DNA of 64,000 nt from Ichthyophis bannanicus (lineage: Eukaryota; Chordata; Amphibia; Gymnophiona; Ichthyophiidae): contig CM066043.1 of NCBI GenBank assembly GCA_033557465.1, forward strand, positions 111,280,278-111,344,277, written 5' to 3'. Positions within the stretch are counted from its first letter, which is position 1; every line of letters begins with the position of its first letter. The notes beneath the pieces were generated by a model. It made no database searches and had not been told where the DNA came from. It was given only the letters and a program-made list of their open reading frames with translations. The position numbers and the translations under genes were made by a program. Below are positions 51,394 through 62,760 of the stretch, piece after piece.

Positions 51394-54290
51394 ATGAATA
51401 AAATACAGTCTTTAAAATGCTTGTATGCAAATGCTAGAAGTCTAAAAAATAAGATGGGAGAGTTAGAATATATATTACTAAATGAGAGGTTAGATATGAT
51501 TGGAATATCAGAGACATGGTGGAAGGAGGACAACCAGTGGGACACTGTGATACCTGGGTACAAACTATATCGTAATGATAGAGCTGATCAAATTGGTGGA
51601 GGGGTTGCGCTCTATGTTAGAGAGGGCATTGAGTCAGAAAGGATTAAAGTTTTGCAGGAAACCAAGTTTGCTGTAGAATATCTATGGATTGAAATTCCAT
51701 GTAAAAAGGGGAAGGCGGTGGCAGTGGGGGTGTACTATCGACCGCTTGGCCAGAATAAACAAATGGATGATGAAATGCTCAAAGAAATCAAGGAAGCTAA
51801 CAAAAGTTACAGCGCAGTAATAATAATAGGTGATTTCAATTAGCCCGGTATCGACTGGGTCAGTGTCACAGCAGGACATGCTCGGGAGATAAAGTGCCTA
51901 GATGAAATGAATGACTGCTTCTTGGAGCAGCTGGTTCATGAACCGACCAGAGGTGAAGCCATATTAGACTTAGTCCGTAGTGGAACACCAGATCTAGTGC
52001 AAGAGATAAGGGTGTTGGGGCCACTTGGCAATAGTGATCATAGCATGATCGCATTTGATTTAATTAGTAGAGGAGGGATAGTAAGGAAATCCGCAGTACT
52101 ACCTTTTAACTTTCAGAAAGGAGACTATGATAAAATGAGGAAAATAGTTAAGAAAAAACTAAAAGGAGCAGTTGCAAAGGTTAAAGACTTACATCAAGCT
52201 TGGGTGTTGTTGAAAACTACTATCTTGGAAGCCCAGACCAGCTGTATTCCACGCTTAAAGAAAAGTGGAAGGAAGTCCAAAAAAATGCCAGCATGGTTTA
52301 AAGGTGAGGTCAGCGAGGCTGCTGTTGTCAAAAAAGCATCTTTCAGGAAATGGAAAAAAGAGCCAAACAACGAAACCTGGAAACAGCACAAGCATTGGCA
52401 AGTCAAATGCAAGGCATTGATAAGGCAGGCAAAGGGAGAATTTGAGAAGAAGCTTGCTGCGGAAGCAAAAACGCGAAATAAAGACTTTTTCAAGTACATT
52501 CGTAGCAAAAAACCTGTGAGAGAGTCAGTTGACCCATTAGATGATAGAGGGGTTAAAGGAGCACTAAGAGGTGACAAAGCGATAGCGGAGAGACTGAATG
52601 AATTCTTTGCTTCGGTCTTTACTGAGGAAGATGTAGGGATGTTACCTGTAAATGAAGTGGTATTTAAAGGTGTGGAAGAATTGACGGAAATATCGATACA
52701 TCGGGAAGATGTATTACAACTATTAGATAAACTGAAGAGTATCAAATCACCTGGGCTGGATGGTATACATCCAAGGGTGTTGAAAGAACTGAAATATGAG
52801 ATTGCAGATCTGCTATTAGCAATCTGTGAACTTTCATTAAAATTATTTGTAATACCTGAAGATTGGAGGATCGCCAATGTAACGCCAATTTTTAAAAAGG
52901 GTTCCGGGGTGATCCGGGAAACTACAGACCGGTAAGCCTGACGTCAGTACCGGGAAAAATGGTAGAAACCATCATAAAGAATAAAATTACTCAGCATTTA
53001 GATAATCATGGCCTAATGGGAGACAGCCAACATGGCTTTAGACAAGGAAGATCTTGTCTTACTAATCTGTTGTGTTTTTTTAAGTTGTGAATAAACAGGT
53101 GGAAAAAGGTGAGTCAGTTGATATAGTGTATCTGGACTTTCAGAAAGCCTTTGACAAGGTCCCTCATCAGAGACTTTTGGCAAAACTAAAGAGTCATGGG
53201 ATAGGAGGCAGTGTACTATGTGGATCAGGAGCTGGTTAAAAGATAGAAAGCAGAGGGTAGGGCTAAATGGCCAATTTTCCCAATGGAGAAAGGTGAATAG
53301 TGGTGTACCCCAGGGATCTGTGCTGGGTCCGCTGCTTTTTGACATATTCATAAATGACTTGGAAAAGGGAATAACTAGTGAGGTTATCAAATTTGCAGAT
53401 TTTATTTATTTATTTAACATTTCTTATATACCGCACTATTGTCATCAGCGCGGTTTACATGGAACAGAACATAGACATACATATACATACAGATGACACA
53501 AAACTATTTAAAGTTGTTAAAACCCAAAGGATTGTGGAAAATTGCAAGAGGATCTTGATAAATTGGAAGATTGGGCATCAAAATGGCAGATGAAATTTAA
53601 TTTGGACAAGTGCAAAGTTATGCACCTAGGGAAGAACAACCCAAACTATGGTTACACGATGCAAGGTTCCACATTAGGAACCACCACCCAGGAAAAATAT
53701 TTAGGCGTCATTGTGGATAACATGTTAAAACCCTCTGCCCAGTGAGCAGCGGCGGCCAAGAGAGCAAATACAATGCTAGGTATCATAAGGAAAGGAATGT
53801 AAAAGAAAACAAAAGATATTATAATGCCTCTATATCATTCCATGGTGAGACCACACCTTGAATACTGTGTGCAATTCTGGTTGCTGTATCTTAAAAAGAA
53901 TATAGCATTATTAGAAAAGGTTCAGAGAAGAGCCACCAAATTGGTAAAGGGGATGGAAGGATACTCCTATGAAGAAAGGCTAAAAAGGTTAGGGCTCTTT
54001 AACCTGGAGAAGAGACGGCTGAGGGGAGATATGATAGAAGTCTATAAATTAATGAACGGAGTGGAACGGGTAAACGTAGATCGATTGTTTACGTTATCAG
54101 AATATAGAAAGACTAGGGGACATGCAACGAAGCTACAGGGTAAACTATTTAAGACTCATAAAAAAAATATTTTTTCACTCAACGTATAATCAAACTCTGG
54201 AATTTGTTACCGGAGGAAGTAGTAAAGGCTGTTAGTGTAGCTGGGTTTAAAAAAGGTTTGGACAAGTTCCTGGAGGAAAAGTCCATAAAC
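51394..54290 (+). pseudogene. CR1-3 ORF2 endonuclease-RT
   Basis: 51394 starts MNKIQSLKCLYANARSLKNK, the classic CR1 ORF2 start, then MIGISETWWKEDNQ, GGGVALYVREGIE and IIIGDFN, where a TAG at 51841 interrupts. 51907-52935 runs from CFLEQLVHEPTRGEA and NSDHSMIAFD to GIHPRVLKEL and WRIANVTPIFKKGSG, then shifts. QGRSCLTNLLCFF, FQKAFDKVPH, GVPQGSVLGPLLF and FAD follow. The 89 bp stub splits FAD from DTKLFKVVKT, and 53542-54290 gives the C terminus. At least one stop and about four shifts are present. Confidence 0.9.
53401..53489 (-). mobile_element. 89 bp LINE 3' stub splitting the CR1-3 RT active site
   Basis: It reads (on the minus strand) 'gtaaaccgcgctgatgacaa', 'tagtgcggtatataagaaat' and a (taaa)n tail. 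A 5 bp duplication cagat (53396-53400 and 53490-53494) flanks it. The insertion separates the codons of the FADD motif, so it alone would kill this RT. Confidence 0.85.
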
Positions 54291-54464
54291 CATTATTAAG
54301 AAGGGACCCATGATATGAATGCTTGACCCAGTACAAGCATTGTGGAACCTGTGTCTTTTGGGGAAACTGCTAGGTACATATGACCTAGATTGGCCACTGT
54401 TGGAAACAGGATACTGGGCTTGATGGACCTTGGTCTGACCCATTATGGCATATCTTATGTTCTG

Positions 54465-55075
54465 CTAATGACTCTATTGAATCACCTGTGACATGTGTGC
54501 TTCAACATTCAAGTTTATCTTGTCATAGAGCAGGTTCTATTCATAAGCGGTGGAAGTTATTGCAGACTCACCCTAAGTTATTCAAGAGTCAACTGCGTGT
54601 GGCTTATAGTAGAAGTCAGAATTTAAGAGATTGGCTCTGTTCTGCTGTTCCCCGATCATTGTGCCTGTGGACAAAAACAGGGCATGTGAAGTGTGGACAT
54701 TGCTCTCTCTATATAGTAATGGAAGAGGACACCTGCTTCCAATATAAGGGTAAGAGTTATACTTTGAAATGGAATACAACTTGTACTACTGCCTTTGTGG
54801 TGTATGTTTTGAAATGCCCGTGTTTGAAACTATATATAGGTAAGACCACACGCCCTTTGAAGGTTCGCTTGGCAGAACATAAATACAGTATAACCAAAGC
54901 AAAGGTTGAGACAGTATTGATCGCACACTGTATATCTATGCATCACACCTTTGAGGAGTTACGCTGTATTGCAATGGAACTTGCATCGTTGGATATTCAC
55001 CGAGGGAACAGAGGATATTTTTTACTGCAGAGAGAACAACAATGGATTTATAAACTAGGCACGCTAGAGGGTTGA
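54465..55075 (+). pseudogene. PLE C-terminal part with GIY-YIG nuclease domain
   Basis: After CR1-3 the PLE frame continues: AGSIHKRWKLLQTHPKLFKS, a linker with a C..HC..C cluster (TGHVKCGHCSLYIVMEEDTC), then the GIY-YIG domain VYVLKCPCLKLYIGKTTRPL. This is followed by KVRLAEHKYSITKAK, IAHCISMHHTFEELRCIAME, REQQWIYKLGTLEG. The first GIY tyrosine is in VVYVLKC and the YIG in LYIGKT; the Arg (VRLAEH) and the Glu (REQQW) complete the catalytic set. The frame is open to its natural stop at 55075. PLE nucleases cut target DNA for reverse transcription. Confidence 0.92.
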
Positions 55076-55537
55076 ATGACAAAATTGAATGGACATTGTT
55101 CTTTTGATGTAGTATTGCTGGGTTAGGATTGGAATTTCAACCGCATTCGTTTCTAGTGTATTATAGTTATTTAGGACGTCTTTTGTAGCCGTTTATAAGA
55201 AAGTGATTGCGTCAGCTGTGTTGAGTGTTTCTATTGGTGGCTAGGCATTTAAACTCTGATGCGTCAGACACTGAAGTCATTCTGTGTTAGACATTTGTCA
55301 GGTATAATATTTTGAGCCCCTGAAGAAGCCTTTTTAGGTGAAACAGAGATCTTTGTTGGGTGATGAATATTGGGGTGATGAAGACTGGTTGAATTAGTGC
55401 ACTGAATTTGAAAACCTCAGGGCATTAAAATAAGTATTTGGTATACTCTCTTATGGAAGTATATGGTGTGGAGGTTTTTATAAAGCTTCCATTTGTTTGC
55501 AGGATTTAAGGAAGAGAAGATTGTGGCTCCTGAGTGG
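55076..55537 (+). other. PLE 3' non-coding region
   Basis: No reading frame. It lies between the nuclease stop and the distal terminal repeat, AT-rich, with no second copy in the window. Confidence 0.5.
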
Positions 55538-55915
55538 GCTAGTATTGGTATCTGCCGTTGAATATATTATTAGTTATTGGTATAACAAATAGTAAAATAT
55601 TGAAATATTTTTATATTAATATATAATGGAAATCCCGAAAAGTACTTTTTTGGATAAGGTTTATTGAATTAGATTAAAGGGGAAATTGGTCTAAAAAGGG
55701 GGGAGGTTGGAGACCAGTGATGTGAATATTCTGCTATTCCCTACCTAAGGTGATTATATTTACCAAGTGAAGGGTTTTTAGCCATCCTGAGGTCTCTTTA
55801 ACCTTGATAAAGTGAGTGTATGTGAGAGTGGTTGGCCATCGCTTTAATTGGTTTGAGTGTGGTGATTAGAAGGTTATTTTTGCTAAGAGATATTGTTTTG
55901 TGGATTAGTTTGGCT
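55538..55915. repeat. PLE terminal repeat, right copy
   Basis: Inverted partner of 49214-49594. It starts 'tgggctagtattggtatctg' and ends 'ttgttttgtggattag'. Penelope-like elements are known to carry terminal repeats in direct or inverted arrangement; here they are inverted. Confidence 0.85.
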
Positions 55916-56330
55916 CTTAGGCAGCTTTTTATTGTTAGATGTTTAACTTTGTACCATGCAGAGGTGGTAGTGGCGGCAGTTTTTATTCACGTGACCAGAG
56001 ATGACTAAACCTTTGTACACAACTGCACAGAGTTAGGTCAGAAAGGCTGCAAAAATGGTGCTGCATGGGTGTCATTACTACCATAATTTGTATAGCACTA
56101 CAAGGGACACACACTACTTCACAGAGACATAAGAGACAGTTACCTTGCTCTTTGGAGCTTACAATCTAGTCAAGACAGGCCAACAAAACAAAAGCAGCTT
56201 TGAATTAGAACAGTGAGCCCAAGACTGACTGACATAGGCTATAAGTGGGGTTAATCTAGGAAGGGGCAGCTTTAGTTGAGTGAAGCTGTAAGGACTGAAG
56301 CTTCTTAGGTTGTCTGGATGATTAGCTAGG
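55916..56330. other. Spacer with a SINE or LINE tail
   Basis: No gene. At 56085-56190 a tail-like phrase occurs ('tatagcactacaagggac', 'gagcttacaatctagtcaag'), common to vertebrate SINE/L2 3' ends and reading on the plus strand. The head of that element was not found. Nothing else is supported. Confidence 0.45.
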
Positions 56331-56412
56331 TTGCTTACCTGTAACAGTGGTTTTCCATAGACAGCAATACTCCCTAGTGATGTCCTCTGACAAAGCCAGT
56401 AAGTAATCCAGG
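56331..56412 (-). mobile_element. DIRS-like terminus, left of the inserted L2
   Basis: 'ttgcttacctgtaacagtgg' and 'ttttccatagacagca' match the left end of DIRS-A and DIRS-F. The sequence carries on at 59207-59337 beyond the L2. No DIRS gene is attached, so it is a solo or truncated end. Confidence 0.6.
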
Positions 56413-59206
56413 TCTGGACCTACTTAAAGTCGAGAGCATGGCATTATCCATCTGCCTAATCTATCGACCTCCCTCACCACAGCACGAAACACTAGCCACA
56501 GCACTAGAAACCATCACATCCACACAAAGCAAAAAATTCCAGATCATCCTTGGAGATTTGAACCTAGCATCAATTCCTCCGTCCCACACGGACTCCTTCT
56601 ATGAAGCCATTGACCAATTGGGTTTCCAACAAATAATAAGCAACCCCACACACGATAGAGGAAACATCCTAGATATGATTTTCATACCCAGAAATCCACA
56701 ACAAAGCAATGAACCACCTATAATAAACATAACTCAAGTACCATGGTCAGACCACCACCAAATCAACTGTAAACTTAAACTACAGTGCCAACCCAAAAAC
56801 TCAAAGGAGATGAGAATGACCAACCCCATTAGGAAATTCAGCAAACTCAACGAGGAACACCTCATAAGCACCATTGCATCCCACATAAACCTAGATTCCA
56901 CAGACCTAGACGAACTAACTAACAGATGGAACACACACATCCAAAATACATCTAACCCAACTCTGAAACACACATCAAACCCACATAAGATCAACTCGGA
57001 ACCCTGGTACACAGGAACTCTAATAAAATCAAAAAGGGAGCTCCGTAAAATAGAGAGAAAATGGAGACAAACCAAATCCTCCGATCTCAAAACTAAATAC
57101 ATGGCCCATCTCGCAAAATACAAAGACGACGTGAACAATGCAAAAAAATTACATCACACCAACATCCTAAACAAGGCAATCAATCGCCCACGAGAGTTAT
57201 TTGAACTAGTCAAATCACTAACCAAAACCGACCAAAATGCCAACCTCAACAAATCCATCAAGGTCCAAACACTGGCAAACCACTACGCGACCAAACTGAC
57301 GGCCCCTGGTCCTCCACCCCCCCCACCAACACCACAAATCAGAAGTGAGAACAACACAACGCAAAACCAGTTATGGGAGCACTTCCACAAAATAGGAACC
57401 AAGCAAATCACAGCCATTGTCACAAGCCTGAAAAGCACCACCTCCCCACTAGATCCCTGTCCTGCATCCTGGATCAAGGCAGTGAAACAAGACATAGCAC
57501 CTCACATAGCACACATAGTTAACCTATCCCTACAACAAGGAATCATGCCCTTAGAACTAAAGAAATCAGTCATTAGACCGATCCTAAAAAACACTACACT
57601 CAACGGAGAAGACCCAGCCTCCTACCGTCCCATATCAAGTATCTCATTCCTGGCAAAGATCATAGAAAAAAAACGGTCCTTCTACAACTCCAAGACCATC
57701 TGACTGACAGTGCTCCTCTTGATGACCAGCAATATGGCTTCAGGCAACATCATGGAGTTGAAACCCTGTTACTAGTTCTACTTAACAACCTCCTAAAGGG
57801 CCTTGAAAACAAAAAGAAAATGTACATTCTTGTATTCATTGACATCTCAGCTGCCTTTGATACAGTTAATCATGGGACCCTCATAAATAGGATAAAATCA
57901 ATAGGAATAACAGGAACCCCACTAAAATGGTTCTCATCCTACATCTCAAATCGAACACAACAGGTTCAATTCAACGGAGAAAAAGCAGAATCTTTCTCAC
58001 AAACACAGGGAATCCCCCAAGGCTCTGCTCTCTCAGCACTTCTGTTTAACATATATATGCAGCCACTATGCAAAATTTTCTCACGGCACGAAATTAATTA
58101 CCACATCTATGCCGATGATATCATGCTATACACACTAGACACTAAAAACCCAGACTACAACCCACTGGAGACATGTATCGGAGAGATGCAAGACTGGTTA
58201 CAACAAAGTAGTATGTCAATTAATCACAAAAAAACCGAAGTAATGTATATCTCCAAAGAACCGAATTTTGACCCTCCCACATCAATAACACTATGTAACA
58301 ACACTTACCAAACAAAAAAAGAAATAAAGTATCTAGGAGTCACATTTGACTGTGACCTAAAGATGGAAAAACACCTCCGAAAGACCAACAGAGCAGTTTT
58401 CCACAAGCTTAGAGTGCTCCAACCCATTCGGAATATTATTGATCCCCAAGACTTCAGAACAGTGGCCCAAGCACTCATCATGCCACATTTTGACTACTGC
58501 AACGCCATCCTACAAGGTTTACCTAAAAACCCCTAAACATATTACAAATGGCACAAAATGTAGCTGCCAGGGTCATAATGAAGAAAAATCTAAGTGACCA
58601 CATCACACCAGTACTAATTCAATTACACTGGCTACCCATAACAGCTCGCACAAAATACAAAATACTAACAACCACCTTCAAACTCATCCACAACTTAGCA
58701 CCTTCCTTCCTCAACAACCTAGTAAGATTGCAACCTCCTACCCGAAACAGAAGAACCCACAATTCCAACATCCTTCACACTCCAACAGATATAAGATCTG
58801 CCAAAGCTAACACCAGCCACAGGGCTTTCTCATATGCGGCGCCAACACTGTGGAACCAACTCCCACCAGAACTACGAGCTAGCAATGACCTTCTAGACTT
58901 CAGAAAGAAACTCAAAACGCACATTTTCCAATCACATTTCAACCTGAACAACCCACAGATGGAGCAGCCCCTGACCACTGTGTCCAAGAAGATTATCCTG
59001 TATATATGTATTTATGTATATATGTAAATGAACTCCCCCATAGCTAAGAAGTGTTAACTCTGTATGATGTGCTTTTCTGACAATCTGTATGTAAACAAAA
59101 TTTGTACCTGCCTTGATTCGGCAGTTTCACAATAGTAATCCTACCCGCTTCTGATCGCTGGAAGGAGCGGGCTACAAATGCTTGCTAAATAAAATAAATA
59201 AATAAA
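56413..59206 (+). mobile_element. L2-like LINE, nearly complete ORF2
   Basis: The 2.8 kb copy starts within the endonuclease, runs through RT and the C-terminal domain, and ends in an 'aaataaaataaataaataaa' tail at 59206. Flanking 'aaag' on both sides may be a short target duplication. It is inserted in a DIRS-like terminus. Damage is light, two single-base shifts, so it is among the younger LINEs here. Confidence 0.9.
56438..59027 (+). pseudogene. L2-like ORF2 endonuclease-RT, two frameshifts
   Basis: 56438-57703 (421 codons): SICLIYRPPSPQ, IILGDLNLAS, NILDMIFIPRN, WSDHHQINCK (endonuclease C-terminal motifs), a basic linker, STTSPLDPCPASWIKAVKQ, and ASYRPISSISFLAKIIEK. A shift falls in a run of A near 57675. 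57820-58536: LVFIDISAAFDTVNHGTLI, QGIPQGSALSALLF, HIYADDIMLYT (catalytic YADD), YLGVTFDCDLKM. A second shift is near 58535. 58548-59027: the C-terminal helical part, ITPVLIQLHWLPITARTKYK and TLWNQLPPELRA. The first about 170 endonuclease residues are missing (5' truncation). Confidence 0.92.
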
Positions 59207-59337
59207 AGTGTGGAGCCCTCCTCTAGCTGATAGGAAGTCTTAAAGATTTCCTCTGCAGCTGTGCTGCTCCTTCCCACTCACTCTTGGGTCAGCCTGTCAA
59301 ATGCCAGTCCATCCATAGCATAGAAACAGTGTCCAAT
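59207..59337 (-). mobile_element. DIRS-like terminus, right of the inserted L2
   Basis: Continuation of 56331-56412 after the L2 insertion. It has a pyrimidine-rich segment and ends where the 3' end of an L1-like element begins at 59338. No coding content. Confidence 0.45.
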
Positions 59338-61042
59338 GTAATTTCAATATTTATTAAATTTCCAACATACATCCAAAGTGAACATATACAATAGAAATAT
59401 AAGAATACATAATATGAGGGGGGAAAAAAGCAAAATCAAACAAACAAATCTTTACAAATTAGTCCACAAAAGAAAAAAGGGGGAGAAGCATCAGGAAATA
59501 ACAAATCAGGGCAAATCTAACATGAGCATACAAAACAAATAGGGCAAAGACTTAAGCGTCAGCCATATGAGGTACCACACTAATCACAGGCCCTACCTCC
59601 CAACAAGGAACTCCAAAAGTCGCACTGGTTCAAAAAACAAAATAGTTCTATTCTGATAGGAAATTATACAATGAGAAGGAAATCTCAAAATAAACTGACC
59701 TCCCAGGGAGAGGATCCTAGGCCGAAGGCCCAGGAATGCCTTCCTCCTCTGTTGGGTAACATGTGATAAATCTGAGAAAATGCAAACATAAGAACCAAAG
59801 AAACTGCTCATTGAAATTCCTAAAATACGAATGAAGAATTACAGATTTATCAGATTCCAAAGCTAGAGTCACAAGCAGGGTAGTCCGCACTGTAATCACC
59901 TCCAAGGAACTCTCAAAAAACCCTGTCAGGTCTCCAGAAGCCTGAGAGGCATCTCCAGAACTCAAACCCCGAGAGCTGAAGCCCAAGGACAGATACTGTG
60001 TGCGCACTGGGGAAGGGGGGGAGGGCAGGTTATCCGAAGGCAACTTAAGTACCTCCTGGAAGTACTTACACACCATCTCCCTAGCAGACAGAACAGGCGG
60101 CTTAGGAAAACTAAGCAAGCATAAATTATTTCTACAAACTTGATTGTCCAAATAGTCTGTCTTTCTCACAAGCACAGTTCTGTCTTTAACTTGGGCTGCA
60201 CACAGACCACGGAGTTGAACCGAATCTTCCTACATATGAGCTATCTTCCCCGCATGCTCCTCCTGCAGCCGAGATATCTCAGAGGTAGTAGATTTCAACA
60301 AAGAGAGCGCAATACTTACAGTCCCAACAACAGTCTGAAGAGAAGAGTTCATTGTAGCTAGGGCATCCCATAGCACTTCCAAAGTTATTCTTTCAGGTCT
60401 TACCAAAACTCCAGACACTATAATCTGTACTGCTCCACAACCTGCTTCTGGAAGATCTCCATGTACAGGAGTGGAAGAACCCACCGCTCTACCAACTCCA
60501 TGAACAAGCAGAAGCAAGGGAAACAGCAGATTGCACAGCCACGGATCCCTCTTATCCAACCCCCCTACAGGCATGCTTACCAGCAAACTAGGGGTGGGGA
60601 GCACTCCACCAGCTGCAGACTCACTTCCAGGTCTTGGAGGAGGGATTTGCTACTCCGGAAAGAGCCATACCCCCGAAGTGCCCAGGATCGCCGATACTTC
60701 ATTCAATGGCCTCGCTGAAGACACCGCTCCCGCTTCAGGGAAGGTAAAGCCAAGCTCGGACAAGGTCTTTTGCCCCTGAATAATCTCCCCAGCTGAGCCC
60801 GAGGGTAGGCTGGCTTGCTTCCATTTGTGGCATCCCCTGGCTCCTGCAGACAGTCTCACCAGGATCTAGACCAAAGAAAAGTTTGGCTGGCCATCCCAAG
60901 GCCTCCCCACCGCTATCTTGCTTCTTTATGGTGACCCCTCTGTCCAATATAATTAGTTTCTGCATCATCATCATCACCTCTTTTCTTATGCAGGGAAGGC
61001 ATGAGGGTGAGTGTGGATGTATTATCCTGCTGTATATGCAGA
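59338..61042 (-). mobile_element. ORF1-only L1-like element (HAL1-like), second copy
   Basis: On the minus strand it runs from about 61042 to a 3' end 'ggaaatttaataaatattga' at 59338-59362. It holds ORF1 pieces (about 60990-59593) followed by only about 250 bp of 3' UTR. No endonuclease or reverse transcriptase is present. The layout equals the element at 5554-7521, and the 3' end resembles that of the L1 at 15336-15360. Upstream it abuts DIRS-F, so the 5' monomers, if present, are cut off or lost. Confidence 0.7.
59593..60990 (-). pseudogene. L1-like ORF1 protein, second copy, broken
   Basis: Pieces from 5' to 3': 60990-60650 (low-complexity N terminus), 60430-60230 ERITLEVLWDALATMNSSLQ with SEISRLQEEHAGKI (coiled coil, compare VSLGDIWWVVMRTEQTL at 6210), 60175-59717 with LLSFPKPPVLSAREMVCKYF, then VRTTLLVTLALESDKSVILH (compare IRASLLVTFLAEQDKSLVF), and 59811-59593 with QQRRKAFLGLRPRILSLGGQ and FILRFPSHC (compare QLRRRAFLALRSRVLVLGAS). 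Several shifts. The shared blocks in both copies define the family. Confidence 0.68.
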
Positions 61043-61264
61043 AAGTGTAGTTACTCACCTAGAGGTGGTGTTCTCCATAGACAGTAGGAATAAGTCCTCA
61101 TGTATGGGTGACATCACCAACAAAGCCCACGTGAAATGCTCCCCATCTTCTTTTGGAAACTTTAGGGAGTTACACAGCACATGTGGGTGTGCCTGCCTTC
61201 CCCCACTCTGTGGCGCCATCTTCTCCAGTCCAATTTCAAAGCAGTAATCAAGAAACAACTTCCC

Positions 61265-61370
61265 GGGGAGGAATTCCTGCTGCCCATGGAGAACACCTGC
61301 TAAAGGTGGGTAGCAACGCTTTCTCCATGGACAAGCAGGAAGTAAGTTCTCACATATGGGATTCCCAAGC
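61265..61370 (-). repeat. DIRS-F internal complementary region
   Basis: 61265-61318 is the inverted copy of the left terminus (61041-61100). 61319-61370 ('ctccatggacaagcaggaag', 'taagttctcacatatggg') stands for the right terminus outside the window, so it predicts how that end reads. Confidence 0.82.
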
Positions 61371-61561
61371 TACAGGCTACCGAAAGACTGAGGTGGCCAA
61401 GCCGAACAGAGGCAACAAAAACTGGAGAACAGGAAGAACAGCAAGGTAGTCCCTCTAGGGACTCCACAGATTCAGCATTCCTAGCGTACAGCAGCACCGA
61501 GGTTAGTTAACATTTGCAGGTAGCCTGGATAGACAGAAGGGCCAGTGGGCAGGAGTTGAAC

Positions 61562-62760
61562 CTAAGACCTGACGAGGTGCCAGAGCATGGCCTGGCCAAA
61601 GTTGCCATTCTGTGGGGAATCCCCAACCAGACAGTAGTGGGCTGTGAAGGTGTGGACTGAAGACCACATTGCAGCGTTGCAGATTTGTTCTGTGGATGCC
61701 CGAATGTTATGAGCCTTAACATGACCCTCCAGGTTCAAGCTAGCATTGGAATACGCCAAGGTGATGCAGTCTGCCAGCCACAAGGACAGCGTATGCTTAG
61801 AGACAGCCATCCCCAGCCTGTTAGGGTCAAAAGAGATGAACAGCTGGATTGGCCACTGATGGGCCAGCCAAGGCACGTTTACAGTCCAGTGTGTGTAATG
61901 CTGCCTCTCCCCAGTTGGCATGTGACCCTGGAAAAAAATGTGGCAAGACAATCATCTGGTTGAGGTGGAACGCTGAAACCACCTTTGGCAGAAAGCACGG
62001 CTGTGTCCGCTAGACCACCCGATTCTGGTGGAATCTAATGTAAATGTGGATGCGCCACCAGAGCTTGGAGTTCTCTGAGATGGCAGGTTGATGTAACCGC
62101 AAGCAAAAACAGGACCTTCCAGGTCATGTATCTGAGGGGGAGAGCATTGAGCGGCTCAAAGGGAGCCTTCATGAGCTGCATAAGGACCATGTTGAGATCC
62201 CAAGCCTCCACAGGGGGCTTGATGGGAGGCTTCAAGAGAAGCAAGCCCTACAAGAAGTGAGTCACCAAAGAATGAGCAGAGATGAGTCTGCCCCCTTAAC
62301 CGCGAAGATAGGTGCCGATCATGCTGAGGTGAACCCAGATGAATTGGATTTCAGGCCCGATTCAGAGAGGTGCAGAAGGTATTCCAGCAACTGATCCATT
62401 GTACAGGAGAAGAGGACCAGCACCCTACCCATGCACCAAATAATGAACCTCCACCCCAACTCAAAAGCCTGATGTGCCGAGTCCTTGCGTGACACCAGGA
62501 AGAATGATGATGTTGGGTAAATTAAGCTCTGCATCCAAGTCGCTCAGCATCCAGGCTGTGAGAGCCAAGGAACTGCAGGGTCCCCACATCCTGGAAAGAA
62601 AGATCCGGTGCGTAGTCCAAGTAGAGAGGCTCCCTCTGAGAGTACTGAAGCAGCAGGGGGAATCACAGCTTCCAGGGTCAGTATGGGACAATGAGGACCA
62701 TAGTGCACTGGTCAGACTGAAGTTTCAGCAGAGTTTTTGCTACGAGGGGGATTGGGGAAA
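61562..62760 (-). pseudogene. DIRS-F tyrosine recombinase, broken
   Basis: 62691-62319 holds the N-terminal part (AHQAFELGWRFIIWCMGRV, LLEYLLHLSESGLKSNS). 62244-62035 has WDLNMVLMQLMKAPFEPL and TSTCHLRELQALVAH, in which the first catalytic Arg block SARR has decayed. 61951-61562 has LGMAVSKHTLSLWLADCI, EGHVKAHNIRAS (HxxR) and NAAMWSSVHTFTAHYCLVGD (Tyr). About 15 residues between HxxR and NAAMWSS are lost. Several shifts. Confidence 0.82.

Larger units (their letters stand above)
50308..54464 (+). mobile_element. CR1-3 LINE inserted in the PLE
   Basis: It starts inside ORF1 (ERYIDETYRDIVLKS, 5' truncated) and ends at 54464 with the CR1 3' end in direct orientation. It carries ORF1 (50308-51180), ORF2 (51394-54290) and a 3' UTR of about 170 bp. 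Two LINE-tail stubs are nested in it (50481-50640 and 53401-53489). It splits the PLE protein between the RT and the nuclease part. Confidence 0.92.

Noticed and set aside
54488..55075. Host GIY-YIG nuclease gene
   Set aside because: It is continuous with a Penelope-type RT across an inserted CR1 and lies inside PLE terminal repeats.
59100..59337. Processed pseudogene tail (AATAAA-rich)
   Set aside because: The A/T repeat is the 3' tail of the L2 at 56413-59206.
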